A stretch of DNA of 64,000 nucleotides, from assembly GCA_029204225.1 (NCBI GenBank), contig CM055106.1, positions 35,438,361 through 35,502,360 of the forward strand, written 5' to 3'. The stretch's first letter is position 1, and every line of letters begins with the position of its first letter. Positions 1-12,241 of this stretch are shown piece by piece. A model generated the notes under the pieces. It worked only from the letters and a program-made list of their open reading frames with translations, did no database searches and was not told where the DNA came from. The stretch is from Diphasiastrum complanatum (lineage: Eukaryota > Streptophyta > Lycopodiopsida > Lycopodiales > Lycopodiaceae). A program made the translations under genes and the position numbers.

Positions 1-295
1 ATAGCGTTCTCGGGGGCATGTAGAGGTTACATTTTAAATAAAATACTACGGAATGATGTTAAACCAACAAAATATTTCCGGTGCTATCTGGTCACGTTCT
101 AAATTGTAACATGGACTGTGATGGACATACTGGACGTCCTCCAGCAATTGAATATCCAGAGAGATCCCCATGACTTAACTTTCGAAGACTTGGAGTTCTG
201 ATAATCCTATGGGTTACTAGATTGCTAAAGAGCAACAAACTACAGTGTGCTACGAAATAATTCCAAGAACTTGCTAACAGGGTGGAAGCACATAC
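1..295 (-). other. Start of KANADI intron 1
   Basis: On the minus strand this follows the GT splice donor at 295-294 (donor context A|GTATGT). I searched it for the next KANADI exon, which should encode the ATPKSVLELMDVK part of the GARP domain, and found nothing like it. The intron therefore runs off the left edge of the window. Confidence 0.7.
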
Positions 296-1130
296 TCTCG
301 TGACCACCAAGGAGTTCGACTGCCTGGACAAAATGAGCGTGAAGTGGATTTGTCCATCTCATGCGTGCTGCACGACCACGCCTCTTCATTGAAAATTTTG
401 GCAATAATCTAGGTCTAAAACCAGTTTGCGATTTTTGCGCAGTTGCAACAGACCATGAACTTTTGGACATGTTTTCGAAAGAGTCGATCACTTCTCTACC
501 GTGCACAGAGTCTTTTTTATCAAGGATCGTAGGCATGCGTAAAACTTGAGACGAGCACACATTAGAACTTGAAGCTAGGCGATACAATTGTTCTGACTGA
601 TTCAGCATATCCATGTTCATTCCAATCCGACATGCCGTTTGGAAAAGTAGAGCCGAAGACACAGGAGTTGGAGTTGCAGCACCTCGTTCCCTCTCGTTTC
701 GAAAGTGCAAGTCCTGAGAATTTTGAAAAGGATACTGATACAAGCAACTCGAAGTTTGGATATTCGAAACATGTTTCCATGATTCTTCAAATAGTTCTGC
801 AGCATCTGCATGGACCCTTTCTTCGTCTCTGCCTTCCAGCTCATTGTTGTTCACGGGGGAATCAAGATAGTGACTTCGCAAACTTAGTTCCGTAAAGTTA
901 TTGTCATCATGTCGCATCTCTAATTCTCCAGTGCTTGAGTTGCTTGAGCTGTCACTACAGCTGCCGCAGTGTCCCCTTTCTTGCTTCCCTAGATCACAGC
1001 TATTCCTTCGATTTTCCAAGGCTCTGGATAGAGGTGGCGATTTGGAACAAGGCTGGCTAATCTGAAGCCATAGGTCTGGATCTTTGAACACGCCTCTAAA
1101 TCCATTATTCTGGTCTGGAGAATGCTGCAT
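296..1130 (-). CDS. KAN: KANADI-like GARP transcription factor, exon 1
   Basis: KANADI proteins are nuclear GARP/MYB-type DNA-binding regulators of organ polarity in land plants. Reading from the ATG at 1130, residues 18-27 are PDLWLQISQP, matching the short N-terminal motif of the family. A serine-rich, low-complexity middle follows, and residues 256-278 begin the GARP domain (RMRWTNPLHAHFVQAVELL, then GGHE). The reading frame stays open past residue 278 into unrelated residues, but an A|GTATGT donor at 296/295 lies exactly where KANADI genes are interrupted. The split codon begins with A, which fits the family's Arg after GGHE. About 278 codons are visible; the rest of the domain and the C-terminus lie left of the window. 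There are no internal stops, unlike the transposon genes around it. The family call is firm; the paralogue is not resolved. Confidence 0.9.
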
Positions 1131-2420
1131 TTTGAGAAGAGAATTAACTTAAGAGCATTTCACGTGCTTTGATTTCGCACTTTTTTTTTCTCACGACTGT
1201 ATCGCATTACAGGTATCTGAGATCTTTATGTGTCCATTGCCAAGCAGAAATATTGATAGATGTAGAATGCCTAAAAGGCTATAGACATATACTGGATAAT
1301 CAGGTTTCTTTTCTGTAGAATATGTGTTCCTTCCAGATTAGATTACTAATAAGTTCCCGTGGCTAAATCAGAATGCCACGTACAACGTCTGGAATTGCAC
1401 ACTGTCAGGTCGAATGCGTCGGTCATAAGAAAAGGACATTGTCACTGCATGTAATGCTAAATGTATATACAGTGATTTCAGCAAATAGCAGGAGACTTCA
1501 ATACAGGTCGAAAACGATATATTGCATTGATGCCCTACGGACGAGAGATCCCATGTACTGCTTACAAAACGTGAAAGCAACGGCTAGCTAACAACGTCGA
1601 CGTTTTAATCTGAGGCGGATTATGCTATGAGGTTAGAATCAGTGAAAACCGCCGAGTAGTGTGCAGTGATAATGAAGGCGAGAGTCGAGACCCACTCAAT
1701 GGTCGTTGTCACGTTCATGTGAGAGTTACCAACTTATAACGAATAGTACACGATCCTTCAGGACAGCAATTGATTTGAGTGAAAACCAGCAACTGCAGCT
1801 TGACTAGTGAAGCTTGTTATAACTGATATCTTCACGCTCAGAAAGACTTGTGTACGACACATTAAGCCATCCCAATCCAAGGAAAACAAGGTCGCATTCG
1901 ACCGTTTAGTTTATTACATTCGAAGATCAAACCAGCGCTACAACCAAGAGCTTTTACGGATTACAGTATAAAGAAACGTGGCAAGCTGGAAGATTGCATG
2001 CAAAGATGATTCTCAAGAATAAACAAAAGAGTGAAAGAAGTATACAAAAGTGAAAGATCGGATTCCCAGCAGGTTACCACATTGCTCAGGAAGGAGAAAG
2101 GAAGCAAGCACCCCACCAGCAATTCTTCCTTTCTGATCCGCTACGCTCCGCTGCTCCAAAAGAATCAAAGGAATAGCCACAGAAACCTCAAGACTAACGG
2201 AAAATTAATGCCAGGAAGAAGAAAGCTAAGCAGCACGGGATCGAGAAAAACGAGAGACAGAAACAGAAACAGAAACAGCAGCAAAGAAGGTAGAAAAACA
2301 TAAAAGAAAACTAAGATACGGTAAAAAATTTACATCTGAAATATATGATTAAGGAAGAAAAGGAATTTACCAGATCCAGAAGAAATCCAATAAAGGATAA
2401 AAGGACCATAAATTATAATT
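1131..2420 (-). promoter_or_regulatory. Probable KANADI 5' leader and promoter region
   Basis: This is the upstream side of the KANADI start codon on the minus strand. No credible ORF is present. From about 2030 to 2330 the plus strand is strongly purine-rich, so the KANADI-sense strand is pyrimidine-rich there, as is common in plant 5' leaders and core promoters. I could not place a TATA box or transcription start with confidence, and an intron in the 5' UTR is possible. Confidence 0.4.
2257..2278. repeat. Short (CAGAAA)n repeat
   Basis: Three to four head-to-tail copies of a CAGAAA hexamer inside the purine-rich tract upstream of KANADI. Confidence 0.7.
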
Positions 2421-3012
2421 ACCCTTGTCCGAACATCTAACCCTGGTCCCCGGTCCTACCTAGTACCCACAATTTAGAATTAAACGTCGTTATTATTTCA
2501 AGATGCCGTACCCCCGTAGTATGGATCAGATTCCCCGGTCTCCGCCCTCGAATATGGCCGAACCGACGGGGTCTTGAAGGAAGAAAATATACCCACCGGG
2601 GGTCGTCCAAATACTCGTACTCTCAAGTATACTCTTCAAAAATTATAGGACTTTCTTGTGTGTGTGTGTGTGTGTGTGTGGGGGGGGGGGGGGCTTCGAG
2701 GGCCTTCCGTGCTAGGAGGGCCTTGCCCGAGGGCGGGATGCTGATTTTGGCAGAATCAGCTACTAATCCAGCTGTCGTGGTGGATTCCACCAGAATATCT
2801 TAGTAAGACAGATGGATTTTGTAAATTCTTATAAAAATTGTGCTAGTGGAGATGCCTCCTAAACACAAAGAAAACCAGAGCACACAACATTACGTATCGA
2901 GGCATGACCTTTAGCTAGATCATGCACAAGCTTTAAATGCGGAGTGCCCATATCAGAAGGTCCCCATTGGATAGGCACATGGCATTCAGAGCCCTGTGTC
3001 GTCGATGCTTAA
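2421..3012. other. Non-coding stretch with microsatellite
   Basis: No ORF or known element was recognised. It contains the TG/G tract at 2657-2693 and a short GCTGATT/AATCAGC hairpin near 2741-2761. It marks the change from the higher-GC KANADI flank to the AT-rich repeat region. Confidence 0.5.
2657..2693. repeat. (TG)12 microsatellite fused to a 14-G run
   Basis: Twelve TG dinucleotides run directly into fourteen consecutive G bases (2680-2693). The tract is likely length-polymorphic. The G run is also a likely place for sequencing or assembly error. Confidence 0.95.
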
Positions 3013-3160
3013 GGAGTGCACTCTAGGGGCACCTCAGTGCTGGCCCCACTCCATCCAAGGGTGATGGATGGAGGTAAGGGAGAGAAAATATATCTCTCCC
3101 CTTGGATGGTGTGGGACCTGTGCAGCAGAGGCATTGTAGGTGCCTCTGAGGTGCACTCTC
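3013..3160. repeat. 148-bp imperfect inverted repeat (foldback)
   Basis: The two ends pair: GAGTGCAC at the left matches GTGCACTC at the right. Inner blocks pair as well, CCATCCAAGGG with CCCTTGGATGG and GGGAGAGA with TCTCTCCC around a short AT-rich loop near 3089. Reading frames cross it on both strands, but only because the two arms mirror each other. It could be a small MITE or a hairpin-RNA locus. No clear target-site duplication was seen. Confidence 0.7.
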
Positions 3161-6100
3161 TAATGAGAGCCGCCCTGTGTCTTTGTGTCTTTTTAGTCCT
3201 CACGCAAACTCAAGAGCTTTAAGCCACTAAGGCCAGTTGCTCGAGGTGGCATCAAGCCCTCCATGCTTGATGGCTTAACCTTGCGTGAAGTTTTAATAGA
3301 TTGTTTGACATTTCCCTATGCTTGGGCCATAATGCCATGCCCTAACATGTTGCATGCAGATTATGTTCATAACTCCTTGCTAAGAGAGGTTTCCCATCAA
3401 CTTTCAAGGCATTACAACCACATGACATCTTTAACCAAGGGGGGGTGGTCATTTAAGATCATGCGAGAAGTTAATGTAGACCCCAACGATAATAATTAAT
3501 TTTGAAAATTTTCCAAACACTTATGAAGATGAGATTCCCATTCTTAAGGTTTAATCTAAAATGTTTATTACCCTTATTGAAAATGAAAATAAGATGTGCC
3601 CTAGAAACTTTTCGAGCATCATGTTGTTCCTTTGATTGATTCAATGAATCGATTAAAAGTTATATAGAATATATAAAGTATTTTTTAGCATTAAAATTTA
3701 TGAATATAAACTTTTCGAGATTTATTGATGGGTGAATTTGGTAAGTGTTATACTTGGAATGTAGCATGCATTTCCATTTTGAGCCATATAATGATGGATT
3801 TCTATTTTGGCTCAAAAATTTGGAATCAAACCTTTCCTTTTATGATAAATGAATTGGGAGGGACCACTAGGGGTTCGAGGGCCTTTATGTAAAGGAACAT
3901 AATTGGGGAGATTACCCCCATCCTATGGAAATGACCATTTACATGATGTTTACGTTCCTTGGAATGGGCCTCATACACATCATTATGGTGGGCAAGAGCT
4001 ACTTTTGAACCCACAATAATGACAAGTGCAAACCCATTCCAAATCATAAAGAGCTTTTCTTGCCTTTTGATTGATTCTAAATGAATTATGTCTAACAACT
4101 TTTGATCAGATGTAGAACATAATGAGCCTATAGAAACTTCAACTTGCCCATGATAATGGCATCCATTGGAAAGAGTAGAAAGTGGGCCGAACAACGCTTT
4201 GTACTAATCCTCTTGAAAATGGGCAAAATTAGCAAGCAAAATCCATTTCAAAGATATTAGTCTAAAAAAGTTCTGTCAAATACTACATATTCTTTATGTT
4301 TAAAGGTGCATTGTTTCTTAGCACATCTTGGGTCCATTTAAAATTCTTTTTGTTTCTATACATTTTAAGTTTTTTTTTTTTCGTTCCTTTTCCACTCTTT
4401 CATTCTTCTTAATCGTGTATAGCTATTGTGCTTTTTCTTCCTTGTAATAATTTTCTTTTTGTTTTGACTTTTCGGTGGCTATTTTTTTTTTGATTTTTTC
4501 AAAATAGCATGACAAAGAAAATCCTACTCAAGCTTTGTCCTTGATCTACTTAAGGGTCTGATGTCTCAAATTACCAATTAAAGATTGAGAATGAAAACCT
4601 TTATCTGATAGAGAACTATAAAGATTTTGTGCGCAAAAGATTTAATCATCAGGTGGACAAAGGTTATAGGGTCAAAAGTTTAGTGTATCTCAGATTAGCA
4701 AATGATTGGATTTTCTTCAGTACCCGTACACTTCATTTGCAAAGTGCAGTTAATGTTATATTGGCCCCTAGCATTCACATGGCAAATTTAGGATTACATG
4801 AACTACCTTTGGTTGAAGAGTTTTGTATTTGACTTGTAGAGGGATATTCCAACACCATTTCCATTCCCCACTCTCGAGACTTTAAATTTACAAACATTAA
4901 TAGGAGGGAGATAGGCTATTTAGGAAGGAACATCATGCAGATAAAGCTTTTTAGAGTTTGAGACTAATTTAACACAATAATTTGGAGACTTGTAGGTACA
5001 ACATATATCCAATATATAGAACTCAACTTGGGAGGAAAAAATTCAATGAACGTATTCCCTTGAGGAGCTACTTACCATCATAGAACATATCGAAAGGGAG
5101 CCAAGGTTAGAGTACAAAAAACGGGACGACGTATGAGACATCATTGAACTTCGCATGTAGAAAAATTATTTTCTTTCAAAGCTAGCTCAAAAACGATCGA
5201 GGTCTATAGAGATACTCAGAAACTTGTCACCTTCCATGGTGGCCAGCTCAAAAATTCTTGAGAATCTGAATTTTGAGTCAAGATTTGAACTCAACAACTT
5301 TCATGAATAATTGAGAACCTTGTTATTGAATCAAATTCTCATGCTTTTAATGGCATCCAGCTCAAAATCTATTAAAATCTTGGATCAAGAGCTATAGGAG
5401 CAACCAGCCTTGGACCATATCGAGGTTAATGCTACATTATATACATGAACATGAGAGATTAAAAAACCCTAAGAAGGATGAAGTTTTTATTCAGGGCTAC
5501 GGAGAGGTTGGCGTAGCCAATCTTTGTAGTCAAATCTTCAAAGATCTTGTGTTTGGCTGATTTACCCAATGAGTAAAAAAGGGATCACTTAGCCCCATAA
5601 AGGCAAAGAAAGGGCTATGAGAAAGGATGCAATGCCTATTTAGTTCCCTTGAGAAAGACTGTGGGAGAAATTTTGGTTCAAACTTTTGATGTTGGCCCAC
5701 TTGAAATGTTGACTATACAAACACATGTAACCAAGTATAAGTCTTGAATGACTAAAAAAGTGCCTAAGAATTTTTATGGAGAGCATGGAAGTGAGGAGAA
5801 CCAAGGGAATAGCCAATTTTTAGAGTCAAATCTTGAGTCTTGGGTTTAACTCCCTCATGGCCCAAAGTGGAAAGAAAAAGCCTTGAGTTTGCCTCTGTGC
5901 CATATGAAAACCACAAAAGAGGCCCTTGTAGCCATGGTGCAATCTTCGAGCATGCCTAAAAAAACCTTAAATCAATATCTTGGGGTTGACCATAGCTAGT
6001 AAAAACATAATCCTAAGAGAATGAAAGCTAACTCCTTAGAACAATTCTTAAGGGAAACTGGATTTTGACCAAAAAATTGAGATCTTTAGTCCCTAAGACG

Positions 6101-7874
6101 AAATTCTAGGTTTGACATGGTCAATAGGGGTAATCCATGGTATAAGAGGAGAAAATGTTCAAGGAAGCCCATAAATAAGAGACTCGTGCAAAACAAGGGA
6201 AGGGCCTTGAAATAAAGGATGGCTCAAAGATGGCCTATGGGGACAAAAGGGTGCACCATAGATAAGATAGAGTATCCTACAATTGATAGGAGAGGCAATA
6301 GCCACAAAATGAGAGAGATTGGCTAATTAATGGGTGTTCCATGATAAGATGGTAGAAAGCCCTATGCATGCAAGTGAGGCTCACTCTCCCAGTGACATGA
6401 AACCTTTACAAAATGGCATATTTTTTTACATGTCAAGTTTTCCACACATATATTCTCCTTGAAACATTGCTTTTTAGCAACCTATATTTTCTCGATAAAT
6501 AAACTCATTTACTTGCATAATATGGAGCTCATGCCAATGCCATTTTTAAAATGGTGAATAGTACAATGAAACTCCCTAGTGAATAGCATAATGAAATTTC
6601 CTTTAGATTTATCAATACGAAATGTGGCACAACAAATATAGTAAGAACGGAACAATTTTGTACCAATAATGTTTTAGAATAAATTTATAAATTTAGTATA
6701 AGTGTCATCTCTTTTGTTAATTAGTATACTATGGAGGACATTAGCATAAAAATGATATAATTTGGTAATGTCAATTCAAATTACATAAAGACTATACACT
6801 TTAAAGGACGTAGATCTTATTTATTATCTTCTTTGGATACATAAAACTATAGAAAAATTTACAATATAATTATGTTCTTGTACCTCAAAAGAGACTGCTA
6901 ATTGAGAAACTATGCTAACATCTAAATGTGCTAAAAAAAATTCTGATTTTTATGATGGCTTTGATATAGGATAGAAAAAGGTATATGAATTTAATTGATG
7001 AGAATAATGATTATGTGACAATGCTTAAATGATTTTGTGACAATAAGGAATTTGAATAATTCCTAATAAAAGATAGATTACTCTATGTTATGGATATTGC
7101 TTTGTAGAAATTAGTAAAAGTCTACTTCAAGTTGTTTTCAATTATATAATATTCAAAACATTTTCACATCTCATTTTCCCTAGATCATGTTATATTCATA
7201 AGAAATGTAATGAGTAGTTTTGGTTTGTTTGTATTTCTTTCAATGTCTCTATAACATACGTGAATATATGTGCACTATAAGCCCTCCTAAAAGCTAATCA
7301 TTTCTTGCAAATTGATTTAGATATCTTAACATGCCTTGAAAAATAAGAATGATTTATCAATTTTTTTTGTTTTATCTATTGAAAGTGGAGACTAATATTT
7401 GAATATTTTGACAAATTAGGCCACGTTCTCCAATTGTCTTTCGTTTACCAATATAATATGAGAGAATAATATGGTATATATACTATATGGATGAAATAAA
7501 ACATGTACAAGTAGAAACTCAATTTAAAGACAATGATATAAATTTTTTGAGAAAAATAACATGCAAGAGAATTTAGCTTGAACAAAATAGTTATGAACTT
7601 TTAGACTAAAAATGAACGTGTTAGATGCAATGTTAAATCTTATGAATTAGTGACTCCCAAATGAAAATTTCAACATTGATATTACTTCTCTCACCAAAAA
7701 ACACCAAAAGTATCTATAGAACTATGAAAAATGTACGAAATGTAGCACTTTTATAAGCTCTATCTATCTTGAAGTGATAGTGAATAGATGTATGACCTTA
7801 AAAGTCCAAAAAGTATTCTATCCTTGTCAAGGTTTGATGAAATTTGAACTTATGATATACATGATCCATTACAT
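3161..7874. other. AT-rich decayed repeat DNA
   Basis: This block of about 4.7 kb is much more AT-rich than the KANADI flank and has long A and T runs (for example near 4370 and 4480). Apart from the candidate at 3826-4194, no ORF shows recognisable motifs, and I saw no LTR termini, PBS or terminal inverted repeats. Its look suggests very old, mutated retroelement sequence, but that is inference from composition only. Confidence 0.4.
3826..4194 (-). pseudogene. Unidentified 122-residue ORF, probable TE remnant
   Basis: An open frame of 122 codons in otherwise stop-rich AT-rich DNA. The product has a balanced, protein-like composition with a hydrophobic patch near residues 50-65 (MIWNGFALVIIVG), followed by a His/Lys-rich stretch. 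I do not recognise a family. No catalytic motif, signal peptide or neighbouring gene helps, and no promoter was seen. It may be a piece of a decayed retroelement polyprotein. Confidence 0.25.
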
Positions 7875-8243
7875 GAGTTTTGGGCTCCAAAAGGGCCTTA
7901 CAAGGATTCGTGCAAAGATCCCTTTTGTATTAATAAAATAATATAACACTATCTTCAACTAATACTTTTGACTTGCCATGACTTTTAAACTATAGCTCAG
8001 AAGTATATCATGTAATACATATATTGATCGAAGGCGCTCGTTGAGCGCTTTCTATAGCACGGAACTCCACTAAAATTGGACTTATCACTAAAAAGTTATG
8101 CCATTTCTAATGTGGACTCAAAAAGTTATGTTACGTAGAAGCCAGTATGCCAAGAAACAATTGGGCCACATGTACATTAAAAGTGTAAGAAAAAGGGAAA
8201 AATGAATCTTTATAAAAAGCCCTTTTAACATTGGGACCTCCTA
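7875..8243 (-). mobile_element. MITE-like element, copy 2 (inverted relative to copy 1)
   Basis: This segment is a diverged copy, in reverse orientation, of the element at 62407-62773. Similarity runs end to end: the GAGTTTTGGGCTCC left end, an internal block ending in CTTTTGACTTGCC, a block with AAAAAGTTATGCC and GGACTCAAAAAGTTA, and the right end GGGACCTCCTATAATG. Gaps are small and total length is nearly equal (369 against 367 bp). It has no coding capacity. Its termini are more degraded than those of copy 1, so it looks older. Confidence 0.8.
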
Positions 8244-8659
8244 TAATGAAATCCTTTAACATGATATTTTTTTAAAGAGGATAAATAGTTTATAAGATCT
8301 TGAGAATATGGCACAACTATCATGATCAAGAAAGCTCAAAGTGGTATAGGGGCAACCTAGTGCTAAGACCATTAAACAAAAGCCACAAAGACCCCCAACT
8401 TGAAGGTTGATCAAAAAAGAAAACCAAATGATGGCTTTAGAGCCACTATAATCACAAAGAATAATAATTATCCTTGATTTTATTAAAAATGATGGGAAAA
8501 CCCATGATCAAACAAGAAGATTAAAGTATTTAAAATAAAATACCGTAGAACGGCAGAAATGAATAAAGCTATCTAAAAGCTAAGTAAAACTTAGAATAGT
8601 AAGCTAATTACTTAAAACCAACTGCCCGATGTAAGTCAAAAATCAAATATTAAACTATT
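8244..8659. other. Non-coding AT-rich stretch
   Basis: No ORF or known element was recognised. It ends in a short direct repeat. Confidence 0.4.
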
Positions 8660-8696
8660 TACTCAAAAACAACTGCCTGATGTAAATCATTAACTA
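8607..8696. repeat. Short direct duplication (~40 bp, two copies)
   Basis: Two imperfect copies of a unit containing AACTGCCCGATGTAAGTCA (8607-8651 and 8658-8696; the second reads AACTGCCTGATGTAAATCA) lie next to the end of the RT-like pseudogene. Confidence 0.6.
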
Positions 8697-10120
8697 AAAT
8701 AGATCCAGTAATAGGTGATGCAGGAAGCTTTGAAACAGCCGCTCCTGCAAACTGAGCTCGTCGAAGAATTGAAATCACTTGTGATCGTTGTAATGCTATA
8801 GAAATACGCTGGCGTTAGAAAGAAATAATGACGGAAGGTAAGGTAATGCTTTGTCCTTGGCATTTCACCATAAGCTCTGCACATAAAGATAAAAAATCAT
8901 TAGATTTCTTGTGAAGACAACCATAAGTTTCCAAGGCAAAGGGCATGAAATCTTCACAAAGTGCACGATCATTATAATCTCGTTCCTTTTCTTGAGCTGC
9001 TTGAGATGCAGCGGCCCCTTGTGTGGTGGAAGAATGACGAAGAAGGTCCTAACGAGAGGGATCAGCAATTAAAACATCTCCTAGAGTACGAATTCCATCA
9101 CGCGAGAGAACAAGGTCAACTCATCGTCTGGTAGATTGCGAAGAAGGCCCTGGTAAAATGTGTGTTTGTTCTCGAACAACATGAAAGCCACTATCATGAG
9201 CAATAGAGCCAGGGCATCACGAATGGAATCATGTGAAACAATACGTTCTCCACCTAATGGACAACGCATAAGATGAGTACCCAAGGAATCCAATACATGC
9301 TCGCACGAACACTTAAAGATACCAATTAACATTGGATGTGGAAGTCCCAATCTGGTTCGAAGAGCAGTTATAAACAAGTCATTATTGAGTCTCAATAGTG
9401 GAAGAACTGGACGTGCAACCAACCAAGCCCCTGCACCTGGACCGGCACAAGATAGAAGACGAGCTCGAACTGCATCAAAAGGTGAATCTTTGATAAGTTG
9501 ACTGAAGGAATAAGAGTGAAGATACTCCATAATAGTCTTCTGAAGAACTTGTTGTTGATTTGTCAACAAAGATTCAAAGGGAGGCACAAAAGGCTGTACA
9601 AGTGGTGGAAGTAAATCTCAAGCAGTGCATAGAGCTTGTTGAAAAGCAAAATTGTCAGTCTCTGCATGAGCTACCGTATCAAGAAGAAGAGGCTGGTTAC
9701 CCTGCTGAAACCTAGAGACTAGTGCATAGGCAACAAGAGCCCAACTTCCGAGAAAAGCAACTGGTGCAATGCAAGCAGTAGATACAGGGCCAACCCCACC
9801 AGAGGAAGCAGGAAGAGAAATTTGCCGCTTAGAAAATTGACCTTCACAAGTGTCAAAGGCTCCTGGCCCCAAAAGACGACCAAATACGCCCAATAAAGTA
9901 TCATCAAAATCTCGAAGTAAGAGTTGTATATCAGGTGAAGGAGATACACAACGTCGAAGATAGCTAGGACATTGAGCAAAGCACTAAGTGAGAATTCCAA
10001 ATGCAACCTGAGAATCTCCAAGCTTTGGAAACAAATCAGAATGTCGAGTAAATCCATCTAGAGCTTCCCGCATAAATGAATTGACATATCCATAAGAACC
10101 AATGGGAACACCCAAAGCCT
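8660..10120 (-). pseudogene. Reverse-transcriptase-like protein, C-terminal fragment
   Basis: The minus strand encodes, across frameshifts and stops, the region downstream of the RT core in a plant mobile-element RT family. In order: GVPIGSYGYVNSFMREALD near 10090, FGRLLGPGAFDTCEGQ near 9870, QISLPASSGGVG near 9800, LLSCAGPGAGAWLVARP near 9440, and a Cys/His segment CSCEHVLDSLGTHLMRCPLGG near 9280. The last resembles the zinc-finger-like region of these proteins. Stops and frame changes occur near 9616, 9900, 9990 and below 9080. The RT catalytic domain is missing. The homology comes from remembered family motifs and was not searched. Confidence 0.65.
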
Positions 10121-11547
10121 TATGTTCATAGATTCCACTGAATCTATGAACACGGTTCTTTTTATCGTTCTTCTTCTTGTTACTTCTGTAGGTTACGGTT
10201 CTTTACAGTTTTTCTTCTTGTTAGAACGGTTTCCAAGCAGAAGTGTTTCTCAAATTACAACGAGTATTCCCAGCCTGTTAGTGGGAAGAGACAGATACGT
10301 TACTCAGCTACATGCATTTACAAGCCATGCAACTAGTCCTAGCTCAATATGGATCAACGTTGTGAATCAAGGAGCAAATCTACAATCTATCTACCAAAAT
10401 TAGAGAACAATGCAATGACAGGATTAAACTACTCAGCAAGAAACAAGAAATAAGAAAACTAGTTTCCTAACATCATACTAGCAGCCCAAGGACCAAGAAA
10501 CACCCATTTCTTGATGCTTGGAATGCCCAAGAACAATCAAGGACAGGATTGTTAGAAAGTATGCAAATCAGATCCACAATCTCAGCCTCTATAGTTTACC
10601 TGCATGTTGAAACTACAAAATCAAGAAACAAGAAAGTTAATCCACATCTACTTTCCACAAGCAAGAGAGTAAGCAAGAAATCTAGTTAATCCACAAACAC
10701 AAAAGGAAATCAGAACATGCTCATAGAAATTTCACTCAAGAAGATTGCCATGAACAAGGAGCTTTATAATCATCAAGAACTCATGGAAGATCTTCTTTAT
10801 TCACTCAAGAGTAATTGACAATACAAAAAAAGCTCCCTTACAAGAGAGGAGGGCCCTTAAATAAGCAAGAAGGCTGCCCATGTGGAGCCCAAGTGATAAT
10901 TCCACTAATTTGAAAAATACAAGTGGAATTTGCCCTTCCACTAGAGGTCACGATTTGGTCGTTCCTTCTCTGGGATATACCATGTAGGCTCACATAGATA
11001 ATTCACTGTCATCCTAGCTAGTAATTTCTCGGCTCTCATGCTCAGCTCTCAGGTTCGTCTGCTCTCCTCCTTCTGAGACCTCCTCGGTCATGGGTGAGAG
11101 ATAATCTATGTCTTCAGCTTGGGTCGGCATCTGGGGATTCCTTGGAATCTGCCACATTATCCACCCCTAATCTGTTGCAAGACCCACTGCAACACAGGTG
11201 ACATCGTTCCACTCAGCACTTGGAAAAGCGTGGATCTTCGTTCGCTTCCATAAAACCAGGTGCTTATTATCTGCAAAATTGTTTCTCAAAAATGAAGGTC
11301 TCTCAATGGTTGCTACATTCCAGCCCTCTTGAGAATCTCTTGCGAGTCCTGCTTGCCTCACCGTCTTGCCGTTTGTTTTTGCTCGCTCATCTTTCACCCC
11401 AGGGCTTCAAATACTTGGAAGCAGAGCTTACTTTCGAAGTTTAGTGGCCCTAGGTACTCGCATATCTTTTCAATGAAACCCATCTCCTACCAGTCTTCCA
11501 CCATGGTGACGTATTGTGATGACATGAAGGCCGCTCTGTAGTCCAAG
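10121..11547. other. Inter-element region with a possible minus-strand LTR
   Basis: No convincing gene. The minus strand reads a purine-rich TAGGGGTGGATAA directly before TGTGGCAGATTCC at about 11157. That looks like a gypsy polypurine tract followed by an LTR start, so roughly 10550-11157 may be part of a 3' LTR in minus orientation. Its other end was not found. 11160-11547 has short open frames without recognisable motifs. A small palindrome, ATAGATTCCACTGAATCTAT, sits at about 10127. Confidence 0.35.
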
Positions 11548-12229
11548 TGTTAAAAATTCACAATTCTAGCTTGACTAGTTTTGGTCATATGACTTGTAAA
11601 TAGTTAGATGGTCATGATGTGGCTTGTCACACGTGCCAAATAGCATAGGATTCCATTCATAAGGATGTTCTCAAGTAGACCTAAGTGTTAGAACCTTTGG
11701 AATGAGTCCAAATTATGCTTAGATACAAGGGAGAAAAAATAGGAGCTATTTTTGGTAATTTTTGCATTGTTGAGGGATCTCCAAGATTCCAACCCTAACT
11801 TGGTAGGGATGAAAGATCCACCAAAATTAGCATTAGGGATAGGTTTAGGGCTACTCATACCTGCCCAAAACCGTGATGGATCATGTATATATAGGTGATG
11901 ATATCTCACCAAAATCAATCAAGCAATTTCATGTTTTTTCTCTCATAATGGTGCAATTGCTCTCTATGTTCATAATTGTCTGAGTACTTGTGATTACTAA
12001 TGATTATAGGATTGAATGTAGCTCTAATGTACAGTACTCAGACTGTGGGAGGCCGTACTTTCACACTTGTGAAGCCTTCTTCAAGGATTTGGGCCATTTA
12101 GTGAGGTTCAAGCATAGATTTTTGATGGATTTTGATGGTTCAACTTGTGCTAATCTTTTGAAATCATAATCTATTGTTTCCCTCATCATTTCAAGTGTTT
12201 TAGGATCCTTATTTGCTGTAATTTTTACA
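11548..12229 (+). repeat. Copia-1 5' LTR
   Basis: 682 bp, beginning TGTTAAAAATTC and ending TTTTTACA. A TATA-like TGTATATATAGG lies at about 11885, and an ACACTTGTG palindrome-like motif at about 12060 (ACACGTGTG in the 3' LTR). The open frame crossing it on the minus strand is repeated in the other LTR and is not a gene. Confidence 0.95.
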
Positions 12230-12241
12230 TGGTATCAGAGC
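12230..12241 (+). promoter_or_regulatory. Copia-1 primer binding site
   Basis: TGGTATCAGAGC starts at the first base after the LTR. It is complementary to the 3' end of initiator tRNA-Met, the usual copia primer. Confidence 0.93.

Noticed and set aside
1-239. Next KANADI exon
   Set aside because: No GARP-like residues in any minus-strand frame; the exon must lie outside the window.
361-895. Plus-strand ORFs opposite the KANADI exon
   Set aside because: They are antisense shadows of the KANADI frame and carry no motifs of their own.
11160-11547. Left half of Copia-2 gag beside Copia-1
   Set aside because: Translated frames show no gag motifs and do not join in sense with the zinc knuckle at 17697.
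11688-11918. 76-residue minus-strand ORF, repeated at 17150-17380
   Set aside because: Both copies lie inside the Copia-1 LTRs at the same offset; the repetition reflects the LTR pair, not a gene.
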